The notes under the pieces were generated by a model that saw only the letters and a program-made list of their open reading frames with translations, ran no database searches and was not told where the DNA came from. The translations under genes and the position numbers were made by a program. DNA of 15,069 nt, taken from NCBI GenBank assembly GCA_900319195.1, contig ONNL01000089.1:1-15069 (forward strand), read 5' to 3'. This document shows positions 7,479 through 13,789 of this stretch, one piece after another. Positions within the stretch are counted from its first letter, which is position 1; the number at the start of each line of letters is the position of its first letter. Source of the DNA: an uncultured Ruminococcus sp. Lineage in GTDB: Bacteria; Bacillota; Clostridia; Oscillospirales; Ruminococcaceae.

Positions 7479-7944
7479 TCACTTCACCTGCCGTAAGAGC
7501 ACTTATGAGACCTGCTGCCTTGTCGGAATCGGAATACGTGTTTTCGAGCTCCGCAAGCTTTTCGAGCGCACGAAGCCTGTCAAACAGCTTCACCTCGACT
7601 CCGCCGCCCTTCACCCTTTTTATCTCCGAGACATTGTAGAGGTCAAGTCCTTCTATAACGTCCGAGGGCGGCAGCTCATCGGCAAACACGAGGTATACCG
7701 CGTCGGAGCAGCTCCCGAATGCGAGCCTTCTGAGTCCCGATATCACACCCTTTCTGTCCGTCAGCAGCTCGCGCAGTTTTTCTATCTCACGCCTGCACCG
7801 CGCCGACCTGAGACATTCGATACCGTCCGTGACCGCGGACTCCCTCGGGAAGCCTGCTCTCCGCGCTGCCTCTGCGACGCTCCCGAGCATTGCATAGAAA
7901 CAGCAGAAAGCCTTCCGCTGTGACCCTGTGATGTTTTTCGTCAT
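7459..7944 (-). CDS. Terminase small subunit
   Basis: The 161-residue product has the terminase-2-type layout. The N-terminal helix-turn-helix (GSVAEAARRAGFPRESA, about residues 21-37) would bind the packaging start site on DNA, the middle forms the oligomerisation core, and the C-terminal KLFDRLRALEKLAELE stretch is typical of the region that contacts the large subunit. The start is ATG at 7942-7944, seven bases behind AAAGGTGG. The frame stays open for 59 codons upstream, but that part is cysteine-rich, unlike any terminase, and overlaps regulatory-looking sequence, so it is left out. The gene overlaps terL by 20 bp. It is the first gene of the operon. Confidence 0.82.
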   Translation of the reverse strand: MTKNITGSQRKAFCCFYAMLGSVAEAARRAGFPRESAVTDGIECLRSARCRREIEKLRELLTDRKGVISGLRRLAFGSCSDAVYLVFADELPPSDVIEGLDLYNVSEIKRVKGGGVEVKLFDRLRALEKLAELENTYSDSDKAAGLISALTAGEVNGSDDN

Positions 7945-8004
7945 GCTTATTCCACCTTTCTGAGCGGTGTCACCGTTCATAAGCAGTCTGAAAACGCACT
8001 TTTT

Positions 8005-8022
8005 ACAACGCAAAAACGTTGT
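8005..8022. promoter_or_regulatory. Inverted repeat upstream of terS (possible operator)
   Basis: ACAACG (8005-8010) and CGTTGT (8017-8022) are perfect inverted half-sites separated by six bases, CAAAAA. They lie 61-78 bp upstream of the terS start codon. The size and spacing fit a dimeric repressor site, but a chance dyad in AT-rich DNA cannot be excluded. Confidence 0.35.
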
Positions 8023-8032
8023 GTAAGGAAAA

Positions 8033-8062
8033 ATAATCCTTTTTCTTTGTAGGACTGTACAA
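8033..8062 (-). promoter_or_regulatory. Weak candidate promoter for the phage-like operon
   Basis: On the minus strand TTGTAC (8057-8062) and GATTAT (8033-8038) are spaced 18 bp apart and match the sigma-70 boxes at 3 and 4 of 6 positions. The match is poor, but the -35 candidate lies inside one copy of the 11-bp direct repeat, which would suit a regulated or activator-dependent promoter. No better promoter was seen upstream of terS. Confidence 0.2.
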
Positions 8063-8097
8063 AAGCAGGCAATCAAAAATGTGCACACAGTACAAAA
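8054..8097. repeat. 11-bp direct repeat pair, 33 bp apart
   Basis: ACTGTACAAAA (8054-8064) and ACAGTACAAAA (8087-8097) differ at one base. The 33-bp offset is close to three turns of B-DNA, so both copies face the same side of the helix. This is a typical layout for paired regulator sites upstream of a promoter; here they lie about 110-150 bp before terS. Confidence 0.45.
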
Positions 8098-8165
8098 ACA
8101 GTCATATGAAAGCCTGTTCATATTTAGTTAAAACATGAAAATATATCTGATTTTTAAAATATCCC

Positions 8166-8194
8166 TTTTCAAATAAGAAAAAATATGATATAAT
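8166..8194 (+). promoter_or_regulatory. Sigma-70 promoter of pgcA
   Basis: TTTTCA (8166-8171) and an exact TATAAT (8189-8194) are separated by 17 bp. Transcription would start near 8201, leaving a leader of roughly 88 bases before the pgcA start codon. Confidence 0.65.
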
Positions 8195-8198
8195 GAAA

Positions 8199-8210
8199 AC
8201 ACATATGTGT
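8199..8210. promoter_or_regulatory. 12-bp perfect palindrome at the pgcA start point
   Basis: ACACATATGTGT is a perfect self-complementary 12-mer beginning five bases after the -10 box. A protein bound here would block promoter escape, so it is a possible operator; no known regulator family was recognised. Confidence 0.3.
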
Positions 8211-8288
8211 GTATGTTTATTAGCAGTCCCTATAGATCGGGCTTTTTATTCGATAATTCGGGACAGCATTAATAATGGAGGTTTTAAC

Positions 8289-10001
8289 ATGACTGAAACT
8301 GAACTCTATAAACTTTGGTGCGATCGCGCTGTTGATGACCCCGATCTTCAGACAGAGCTCAAAAGCGTTAAAGGCGACAGCGAGGCTGTAAACGACAGAT
8401 TCTACCGCGACCTTGAATTCGGTACCGGCGGTCTCCGCGGAGTTATCGGCGCAGGCACCAACAGAATGAACATCTATACCGTAAGACGTGCTACACAGGG
8501 ATTTGCAAACTATCTCAATCAGGAGTTCAAGGCTCCCTCGGTAGCTATCTCCTACGACAGCAGGATCAAGTCTGACGTTTTCTCAAAGGCTGCTGCTGAG
8601 GTACTTGCTGCAAACGGTATCAAGGTACACATTTATAAAGAGCTCATGCCGACACCTATGCTCTCATTTGCTGTACGCCACCTGAAGTGTCAGGGCGGTA
8701 TCATGGTAACTGCGAGCCACAACCCTGCAAAGTACAACGGCTACAAGGTCTACGGTGAGGACGGCTGCCAGATAACTCTCAAGGCTGCTGAAATTATAAT
8801 CGGAAAGATAAATTCACTTGATATATTCAATGATGTAAAGACTTCATCATTCGATGAGGAGCTCGCAAAGGGCAACATCTCCTACATCGAGGACGAAACT
8901 ATCGAGGCATTCTACCAGTGCGTGCTCAACGAGGGTATCAACACAAAGCTCTGCGCTGACAGCGGACTCAAGGTAGTCTACACTCCTCTCAATGGTACAG
9001 GAAACAAGCCTGTCCGCGAGATACTCAAGAGAATAGGCATCAGCGACGTTACTGTCGTTAAGGAACAGGAAAACCCCGACGGCAACTTTACTACCTGCCC
9101 GTATCCGAACCCCGAGATACGCGAGGCTCTTGAGCTCGGACTCAGGTACTGCAATGAGGTCAAGCCCGACCTTCTCCTTGCTACCGACCCCGACTGCGAC
9201 CGTGTAGGTATCGCTGTCCCCGACGGTGACGACTACGCTCTGTTCACAGGCAACGAGGTGGGAGCACTCCTCCTTGAATACATCTGCGACCAGCGCACAA
9301 AGAACGGCACAATGCCCAAGGATCCTGTCGCTGTAAAGACTATTGTTACTACCGACATCGTTGACCACATCGCAAAGGAATACGGTGTTGAGCTCATAAA
9401 CGTGCTCACAGGCTTCAAGTTCATCGGTGAGCAGATAGGATTCCTCGAGGCAAAGGGCGAAGAAAACAGATACATCTTCGGCTTCGAGGAGAGCTACGGC
9501 TACCTCTCGGGCGGCTATGTACGCGACAAGGACGCTGTTGACGCTTCAATGCTCATCTGCGAAATGGCTGCTTACTATCGCACAAAGGGTATCACTCTCC
9601 TTCAGGCTCGTGAGAATATGTACAAGAAGTACGGCGTATTCCTCCACACTCTCCACAGCTTCACATTCGAGGGCGAGAGCGGCATGAAGAAGATGTCCGA
9701 GATAATGACAAAGCTCCGCAGCGAGCACCCCACAGAGATCGGCGGACTCAAGGTCGTTCGCTTCGACGACTATCAGACAAGCATTTCCAAGGACCTCGCA
9801 ACAGGCGCTCAGACCGAGATAACTCTCCCCAAGTCGAATGTTCTCGCATTCTTCCTTGAGGGCGGCGCAAAGGCAGTAGTTCGTCCCTCGGGTACAGAGC
9901 CCAAGATAAAGACCTATTTCACGGCAAAGGCTCCCACTCACGACGCGGCTCAGGCTATTGCTGACAATCTCTTTGAGGACTTCTCAAAGAATCTCAGTTA
10001 A
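8289..10001 (+). CDS. pgcA: Alpha-phosphoglucomutase / phospho-sugar mutase
   Basis: This 570-residue cytoplasmic enzyme interconverts glucose 1-phosphate and glucose 6-phosphate (perhaps also mannose phosphates), linking glycolysis to glycogen and UDP-glucose supply. All four active-site loops are present: phosphoserine loop TASHNP with S143, metal loop DPDCDR at 300-305, sugar loop FEESYG near residue 398, and phosphate loop RPSGTEPK near 532-539. The length matches Firmicute PgcA enzymes (about 580 residues). The start is ATG at 8289-8291, seven bases after GGAGG (8277-8281); 32 in-frame codons upstream lie in the promoter and leader and are not coding. The gene is probably monocistronic, with its own sigma-70 promoter. 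Exact sugar specificity cannot be told from sequence. Confidence 0.92.
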   Translation: MTETELYKLWCDRAVDDPDLQTELKSVKGDSEAVNDRFYRDLEFGTGGLRGVIGAGTNRMNIYTVRRATQGFANYLNQEFKAPSVAISYDSRIKSDVFSKAAAEVLAANGIKVHIYKELMPTPMLSFAVRHLKCQGGIMVTASHNPAKYNGYKVYGEDGCQITLKAAEIIIGKINSLDIFNDVKTSSFDEELAKGNISYIEDETIEAFYQCVLNEGINTKLCADSGLKVVYTPLNGTGNKPVREILKRIGISDVTVVKEQENPDGNFTTCPYPNPEIREALELGLRYCNEVKPDLLLATDPDCDRVGIAVPDGDDYALFTGNEVGALLLEYICDQRTKNGTMPKDPVAVKTIVTTDIVDHIAKEYGVELINVLTGFKFIGEQIGFLEAKGEENRYIFGFEESYGYLSGGYVRDKDAVDASMLICEMAAYYRTKGITLLQARENMYKKYGVFLHTLHSFTFEGESGMKKMSEIMTKLRSEHPTEIGGLKVVRFDDYQTSISKDLATGAQTEITLPKSNVLAFFLEGGAKAVVRPSGTEPKIKTYFTAKAPTHDAAQAIADNLFEDFSKNLS

Positions 10002-10011
10002 ATAAAAAAAA

Positions 10012-10053
10012 TATATCACATCACGCTTGACAAGTTCGGCGTGATGTGATATA
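10012..10053. repeat. 15-bp perfect inverted repeat around the rpmE promoter
   Basis: The arms 10012-10026 and 10039-10053 are perfectly complementary over 15 bp (for example ATCACATCACGC against GCGTGATGTGAT) with a 12-base spacer. On the plus strand no U-tract follows, so it is a poor pgcA terminator; on the minus strand an A/T-rich run follows but no minus-strand gene lies to the right. It overlaps the rpmE -35 and -10 boxes, so an operator role is possible. Confidence 0.75.
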
Positions 10054-10055
10054 AT
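10027..10055 (+). promoter_or_regulatory. Exact-consensus sigma-70 promoter of rpmE
   Basis: TTGACA (10027-10032), a 17-bp spacer and TATAAT (10050-10055) match the primary-sigma consensus at all twelve positions. The -35 box fills the first half of the inverted-repeat spacer and the -10 box overlaps the end of its right arm. The predicted start point is near 10062, giving a leader of about 80 bases. A promoter of this strength fits a ribosomal protein gene. Confidence 0.85.
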
Positions 10056-10142
10056 AATTCTACTAATGTATAACAAGGTACTACTGTCTAAAGGAACTGA
10101 TGGGCTACTGCGATACAAATAATACCGAAAGAGGTGACAATC
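10056..10142 (+). ncRNA. rpmE 5' leader with a short upstream ORF
   Basis: The leader of about 80 bases carries an AAAGGA followed by ATG at 10100, which opens a 21-codon frame (MGYCDTNNTE...) ending at 10165, inside rpmE and in another frame. Ribosomal-protein leaders that bind the protein itself are known for L31 in several phyla; no clear conserved fold could be recognised here, so the call is tentative. Confidence 0.3.
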
Positions 10143-10346
10143 ATGAAAGAGGGAATCCATCCTAATTTTGTAAAGACGACCATTACTTGTCATTGCGGCA
10201 ACGTTATGGAGACTATGTCCACAAAAGAGAACATAAAGGTTGAAATCTGCTCAAAGTGCCACCCGTTCTATACCGGTAAGCAGAAGCTTGTCGATACCGG
10301 CGGACGTGTTGACAGATTCAAAAGACGTTTCAATATGGACAAGTAA
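10143..10346 (+). CDS. rpmE: 50S ribosomal protein L31, zinc-binding type
   Basis: The 67-residue product is ribosomal protein L31, which bridges the large and small subunits near the central protuberance. It is the zinc-binding (C+) form: C16, C18, C36 and C39 (CHCG and CSKCHPFYTG) are all present, followed by the family ending GGRVDRFKRRF. The start is ATG at 10143, behind AGAGGTG; the in-frame GTG at 10134 is part of that ribosome-binding site. It has its own strong promoter and its own terminator, so it is normally a single-gene unit. Bacteria often hold a second, zinc-free L31 used under zinc shortage; none is in this window. Confidence 0.95.
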   Translation: MKEGIHPNFVKTTITCHCGNVMETMSTKENIKVEICSKCHPFYTGKQKLVDTGGRVDRFKRRFNMDK

Positions 10347-10353
10347 GTCATAC

Positions 10354-10376
10354 AGCCGGTCTCTGACCGGCTTTTT
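10354..10376 (+). terminator. Intrinsic terminator of rpmE
   Basis: A perfect 8-bp stem (AGCCGGTC 10354-10361 with GACCGGCT 10365-10372), a TCT loop and a run of five T ending at 10376 form a canonical terminator, seven bases after the rpmE stop. Confidence 0.9.
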
Positions 10377-10397
10377 GCGTATAACAAAAGGTATTTT

Positions 10398-11024
10398 ATG
10401 GATTATTTAACAGTCTCGGAAACGGCAAAGGCTTCGTTTATCGAAAAGCGCTCGGAATTTATCGGGCATATCGCTCCCGTCAGAAATAATGACGAGGCGG
10501 TGGAGTTTGTGAACTCCATAAAGGCTCAGCACCGCAAGGCAAGACACAATGTCTATGCCTACATAGTCCGCGAGGACAATATTTCCCGATACTCCGACGA
10601 CGGCGAGCCTCAGGGCACGGGCGGCGTACCTGTGCTCGATGTGCTGAAAAAGCGCGGTCTGACAGATGTGTGTATCGTCGTGACACGCTACTTCGGAGGG
10701 ATACTCCTCGGGGGCGGCGGTCTCGTGAGGGCATACTCCCACGCGGCTTCGATAGCCTGCGACGCGGCTCACATCATGGATATGCGGCTCTGCCACAGAC
10801 TGAAAATAACCACTGACTATAATATGTACGGGAAAATTTCATACATTCTTCCCGAATTTGAGGCGGTCACGACGGATTCCGACTTCGGAGCAGATGTCGT
10901 GCTCGAGGTCGCTGTGAAAAGCGGCGACGTCTCCGCATTTACCGATAAGCTCACCGAAACTACAAACGGCTCGGCTCGGGTCGAGGACTGCGGCGAGCTC
11001 TACTACGATTTTTCAAAGAGGTGA
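10398..11024 (+). CDS. yigZ: YigZ/IMPACT family protein
   Basis: This 208-residue protein belongs to the YigZ/IMPACT (UPF0029) family. Members bind nucleic acid or ribosome-related partners; eukaryotic IMPACT regulates the Gcn2 kinase, and the bacterial role is unsettled. The signature runs from about residue 65 to 115: DDGEPQGTGGVPVL (67-80), VVTRYFGGILLGGGGLVRAY (94-113). The C-terminal third (LKITTDYNMYGKI, VVLEVAVKSGD) has the two-layer alpha/beta look of the DUF1949 domain often attached in bacteria. AAAAGG stands six bases ahead of the ATG. The stop overlaps the ribosome-binding site of dgt. It begins 21 bp after the rpmE terminator with no convincing promoter of its own. Confidence 0.88.
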   Translation: MDYLTVSETAKASFIEKRSEFIGHIAPVRNNDEAVEFVNSIKAQHRKARHNVYAYIVREDNISRYSDDGEPQGTGGVPVLDVLKKRGLTDVCIVVTRYFGGILLGGGGLVRAYSHAASIACDAAHIMDMRLCHRLKITTDYNMYGKISYILPEFEAVTTDSDFGADVVLEVAVKSGDVSAFTDKLTETTNGSARVEDCGELYYDFSKR

Positions 11025-11029
11025 CAGAG

Positions 11030-12025
11030 TTGACTGTACGCGAGCGGACTGAACAGAATGAAAAGCTGATACTGTGCGATGACGCTTGTCTCAGCACCGA
11101 TGAGGCTATGACAAAGCGCCGCAAGGACGAGGAAAAATGTCCGTACAGGACGGATTTTCAGCGTGACCGCGACCGTATACTACACTGCAACTCCTTCAGG
11201 CGACTGAAGCGTAAAACGCAGGTCTTTCTGTCCCCTGTCGGCGACCATTACAGGACGCGACTGACGCATACCCTCGAGGTAGCACAGATCGCTCGCACAA
11301 TGGCACGCGGAATGCGTCTCAATGAGGACCTCACGGAAGCTATCGCTCTCGGGCACGACCTCGGGCACTCCCCCTTCGGTCACTGCGGAGAGCGCGTGCT
11401 CGACGAGATCTGTCCCCACGGATTCAAGCATTACGTGCAGAGCGTGCGTGTTGCCGAGCGCATAGAAAAGGGCGGTCTGGGACTTAATCTCACCCACGCT
11501 GTACTCAACGGCATAATCTGCCACACCAATATGGAGGCTGCTACCAAAGAGGGCAATATAGTCCGACTCGCCGACACCATTGCCTACATAAATCACGACA
11601 TCGAGGACTCTATCCGCGCGGGTATCCTTCACAACGAGGACTTACCCGAAGACTGTGTCAGAGTGCTCGGTGATACCAAAACCAAAAGGATAACTATGCT
11701 CATCGCTTCCGTCGTGGAGCACGGAACGCAGAATATAGACTTTTTTCCCGAGATAAGAAAGGCTCACGACGACCTCAGAAGCTTCATGTTCGAGAATGTT
11801 TACACCAATCCCGACGCGAAGCACGAGGAGGAAAAGGCGGAGCTGCTCGTCAAGAAGCTCTACGCATACTTCAAGGAGCACAGTGACAAGATGCCCGAGG
11901 AGTACCGCAATATAATGCAGGAATCCGACGCCGACCAAGCTGTCTGCGACTACATTTCGGGAATGAGCGACGGCTATGCCGTTGACCTCTACACCGAGCT
12001 TTTCGTCCCGAAATTCTGGAGGTAA
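11030..12025 (+). CDS. dgt: dGTP triphosphohydrolase-like HD enzyme
   Basis: This 331-residue HD-domain enzyme cleaves dNTPs (dGTP in the best-known relatives) to the nucleoside and triphosphate, tuning the DNA precursor pool. The metal site is visible: H80 (HTLEVAQ), H109-D110 (GHDLGHSPFG) and D182 (RLADTIAY). The N-terminal RDRILHCNSFRRLKRKTQVF is the family marker. Start: TTG at 11030-11032 is preferred, because AGAGGTGACAGAG ahead of it mirrors the rpmE site AGAGGTGACAATC; a GTG at 11021 would need the same bases as start and ribosome-binding site. The yigZ stop lies five bases ahead. dnaG follows after six bases. Length is that of the short, clostridial group rather than the long E. coli Dgt. 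Confidence 0.9.
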   Translation: MTVRERTEQNEKLILCDDACLSTDEAMTKRRKDEEKCPYRTDFQRDRDRILHCNSFRRLKRKTQVFLSPVGDHYRTRLTHTLEVAQIARTMARGMRLNEDLTEAIALGHDLGHSPFGHCGERVLDEICPHGFKHYVQSVRVAERIEKGGLGLNLTHAVLNGIICHTNMEAATKEGNIVRLADTIAYINHDIEDSIRAGILHNEDLPEDCVRVLGDTKTKRITMLIASVVEHGTQNIDFFPEIRKAHDDLRSFMFENVYTNPDAKHEEEKAELLVKKLYAYFKEHSDKMPEEYRNIMQESDADQAVCDYISGMSDGYAVDLYTELFVPKFWR

Positions 12026-12031
12026 CTGGTC

Positions 12032-13771
12032 ATGAAGGGAAATGACGAATTTATCGCACGTCTCCGCGCGGCAAATCCCATTCAGACCGTTGCCGCTTCC
12101 TACGTCCAGCTTATAAGGCGCGGACGCAACTATGTCTGCTCCTGTCCGTTTCACTCGGAGCGCTCGCCCTCGTGCACATTTTTCACCGACACCGACAACT
12201 TCTACTGCTTCGGCTGCGGTGCAGGCGGAGACGTTATCACCTTTATCATGAAGATAGAAAATCTCACCTTCATTGAGGCGGTAAGGCTCCTTGCACAGCG
12301 CTCGGGAATGGAAGTCCCCGAGTACAATTCCGGAGATAAAAAGCGCACTCAGCTCAAAACGCGAATTTACGAAATGAACCGTCTTGCCGCGAATTTTTTC
12401 TACACCAATCTCATCAAGGGACGCGATAAGTCGGGACTGGAGTACTTCGTCAGCCGTAAGCTCACTCCGCAGACCATTAAAAAATACGGTCTCGGCTATG
12501 CTTCCGACTCCTTCACCGAGCTCACAGGCTACCTCAAATCGAAGGGCTACTCGGACGACGAGATAAATGCCGCATGGCTCGGCGGTATTTCCAAGAAAAC
12601 CGGACGCATCTATGACATTTTCAGACACCGCGTGATGTTTCCCATTGTGGATACGCGCGGAAATATACTCGGCTTCGGAGGACGTGTGCTTGACGATTCC
12701 AAGCCGAAATATCTGAACACGAGCGACACTCCCGTGTTCAACAAGGGCGAGAACCTCTTTTCGATGAACTTCGCAAAGAACTCCGACAGCAAGCGGTTGA
12801 TCCTCTGCGAAGGCTACATGGACGTTATCGCCGTAAATCAGGCAGGCTTCGAGAATGTTGTCGCAACTCTCGGGACTGCTATCACGCCCGCGCAGGCAAG
12901 GCTCATCAGCCACTATGCCGAGGAGGTCGTAGTCTCCTACGACAGCGACAGTGCAGGGCAAAAGGCTACGCAGAAGGCTATAAATCACTTCTCAGACGTG
13001 GGACTCAAAACACGTATCCTTCACATGACCGGGGCAAAGGACCCCGATGAATATATAAAAAAATACGGCTCGGACCGCTTCCGTATGCTTATTGAAGGCT
13101 CCGACGACGCAGTGAATTTCATGCTCGACAGACGTGAGGAGGGACTTGACCTCAGCACTGAAAGTGACAGGGCGGAATTCCTTGACCGTGCAGCAAAGGT
13201 GCTCGCAGGGATAGAGAGTCCGCTGAAAAGAGAGGTATATATTTCCCGAACGTCGAAAAAGTGCGATATTCCCGTACAGGTGCTCAAAACCTATGTCGAG
13301 GAGCTTATCAAGAAGAACAGACGAACCGAAAACCGCCGCGAGTGGAAGAACACCATTGTCTCCGCCGCGTACAAGAGAGACGACATAAATCCCGAAGCCG
13401 CTGAACACCGCAGGGAATCACGCGCTGAGGAGGGCGTTATCCGCTATCTCCTTAAAAATCCCGAGAAGTGCAGCGAGATCGGTGAGCAGTGTCCGCCCGA
13501 TGTTTTCGTGACATCGTTCAACAAACGGGTATATTCTGCACTGCTTGAAAAGCTCAGAGATGTCGATAATTTTTCGGTGTCTATGCTTGCGGACAGCTTT
13601 TCTGTTGACGAAATGGGCAGAATAAGCGGTATAGAGGCGAAAAACCGCGAGCTTGACATAAATTCGGGAGTTTTCGGGGACTGTGTAAAGGTACTGAAAA
13701 CGTATCGACCGAAAAATGCTGACAATATGACGGACGACGATCTGAACGGTCTGTTCAGGTCCAAAAGGTAA
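12032..13771 (+). CDS. dnaG: DNA primase
   Basis: The 579-residue primase lays down RNA primers on the lagging strand and at the origin, with the replicative helicase. The N-terminal CHC2 zinc domain has C38, H41, C59 and C62 (CPFHSERSPSC, FYCFGCGAGGD). The catalytic TOPRIM part follows: E260 in LCEGYMDVIAV and the metal-binding SYDSDSAGQKA around residues 303-313. Upstream, IFRHRVMFPIVDTRGNILGF GGRVLDD is the conserved primase core in two segments. The C-terminal 140 residues form the helicase-interacting domain, least conserved. GGAGG lies nine bases before the ATG. The gene follows dgt by 6 bp and precedes rpoD by 18 bp, so it is part of one operon. Confidence 0.97.
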   Translation: MKGNDEFIARLRAANPIQTVAASYVQLIRRGRNYVCSCPFHSERSPSCTFFTDTDNFYCFGCGAGGDVITFIMKIENLTFIEAVRLLAQRSGMEVPEYNSGDKKRTQLKTRIYEMNRLAANFFYTNLIKGRDKSGLEYFVSRKLTPQTIKKYGLGYASDSFTELTGYLKSKGYSDDEINAAWLGGISKKTGRIYDIFRHRVMFPIVDTRGNILGFGGRVLDDSKPKYLNTSDTPVFNKGENLFSMNFAKNSDSKRLILCEGYMDVIAVNQAGFENVVATLGTAITPAQARLISHYAEEVVVSYDSDSAGQKATQKAINHFSDVGLKTRILHMTGAKDPDEYIKKYGSDRFRMLIEGSDDAVNFMLDRREEGLDLSTESDRAEFLDRAAKVLAGIESPLKREVYISRTSKKCDIPVQVLKTYVEELIKKNRRTENRREWKNTIVSAAYKRDDINPEAAEHRRESRAEEGVIRYLLKNPEKCSEIGEQCPPDVFVTSFNKRVYSALLEKLRDVDNFSVSMLADSFSVDEMGRISGIEAKNRELDINSGVFGDCVKVLKTYRPKNADNMTDDDLNGLFRSKR

Positions 13772-13789
13772 ATAATAGGAGGAAGCTTT

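Larger units (their letters stand above)
1112..7944 (-). mobile_element. Compact phage-derived structural operon (nine genes, no integrase)
   Basis: Nine genes on one strand form a contiguous unit: terS, terL, portal, MCP, protease, connector, tail completion, small tail protein and hub. Gaps are 51 bp or less, several joints are ATGA overlaps, and an intrinsic terminator follows the last gene. All frames are open and the recognisable catalytic motifs are present. Missing are an integrase, repressor, replication genes, tail tube, sheath, tape measure, holin, endolysin and fibres. No flanking direct repeats or tRNA were found by eye. The codon choice (many GAC, GAG, CTC and AAG codons) resembles the neighbouring housekeeping genes, which suggests long residence. 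It may be a decayed prophage, a capsid-forming satellite or a domesticated particle locus; the sequence alone does not decide. Confidence 0.8.
7945..8288. other. Divergent intergenic region between terS and pgcA
   Basis: These 344 bp separate the leftward phage-like operon from rightward pgcA. No gene is supported. The region is AT-rich and holds a dyad (8005-8022), a near-perfect direct repeat (8054-8064 and 8087-8097), a pgcA promoter and a palindrome at its likely start point. No integrase attachment repeat or tRNA gene was recognised. Confidence 0.6.

Noticed and set aside
7945..8121. N-terminal extension of terS to an ATG at 8121
   Set aside because: The 59 extra residues are cysteine-rich and unlike terminase; the ATG at 7944 has a proper ribosome-binding site; the extension covers operator-like repeats.
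8225..8275. Riboswitch or attenuator in the pgcA leader
   Set aside because: The GTCCC...GGGAC pairing is only five bases over a long loop and no known motif is recognisable.
8193..8288. N-terminal extension of pgcA to an ATG at 8193
   Set aside because: That ATG overlaps the -10 box; GGAGG stands ahead of the ATG at 8289, whose product begins at the usual family position.
955..8288. Prophage attachment repeats flanking the phage-like operon
   Set aside because: No direct repeat of useful length shared by 955-1111 and 7945-8288 was found by eye, and no tRNA gene lies at either end. A computed repeat search would be decisive.
8847..9368. 173-codon minus-strand frame within pgcA
   Set aside because: Antisense to the highly conserved PGM core, no start site signals, no recognisable family.
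11642..12988. 448-codon open frame on the minus strand across dgt and dnaG
   Set aside because: It is antisense to two well-recognised genes, has no ribosome-binding site or family resemblance, and long antisense frames are common opposite codon-biased genes of this type.
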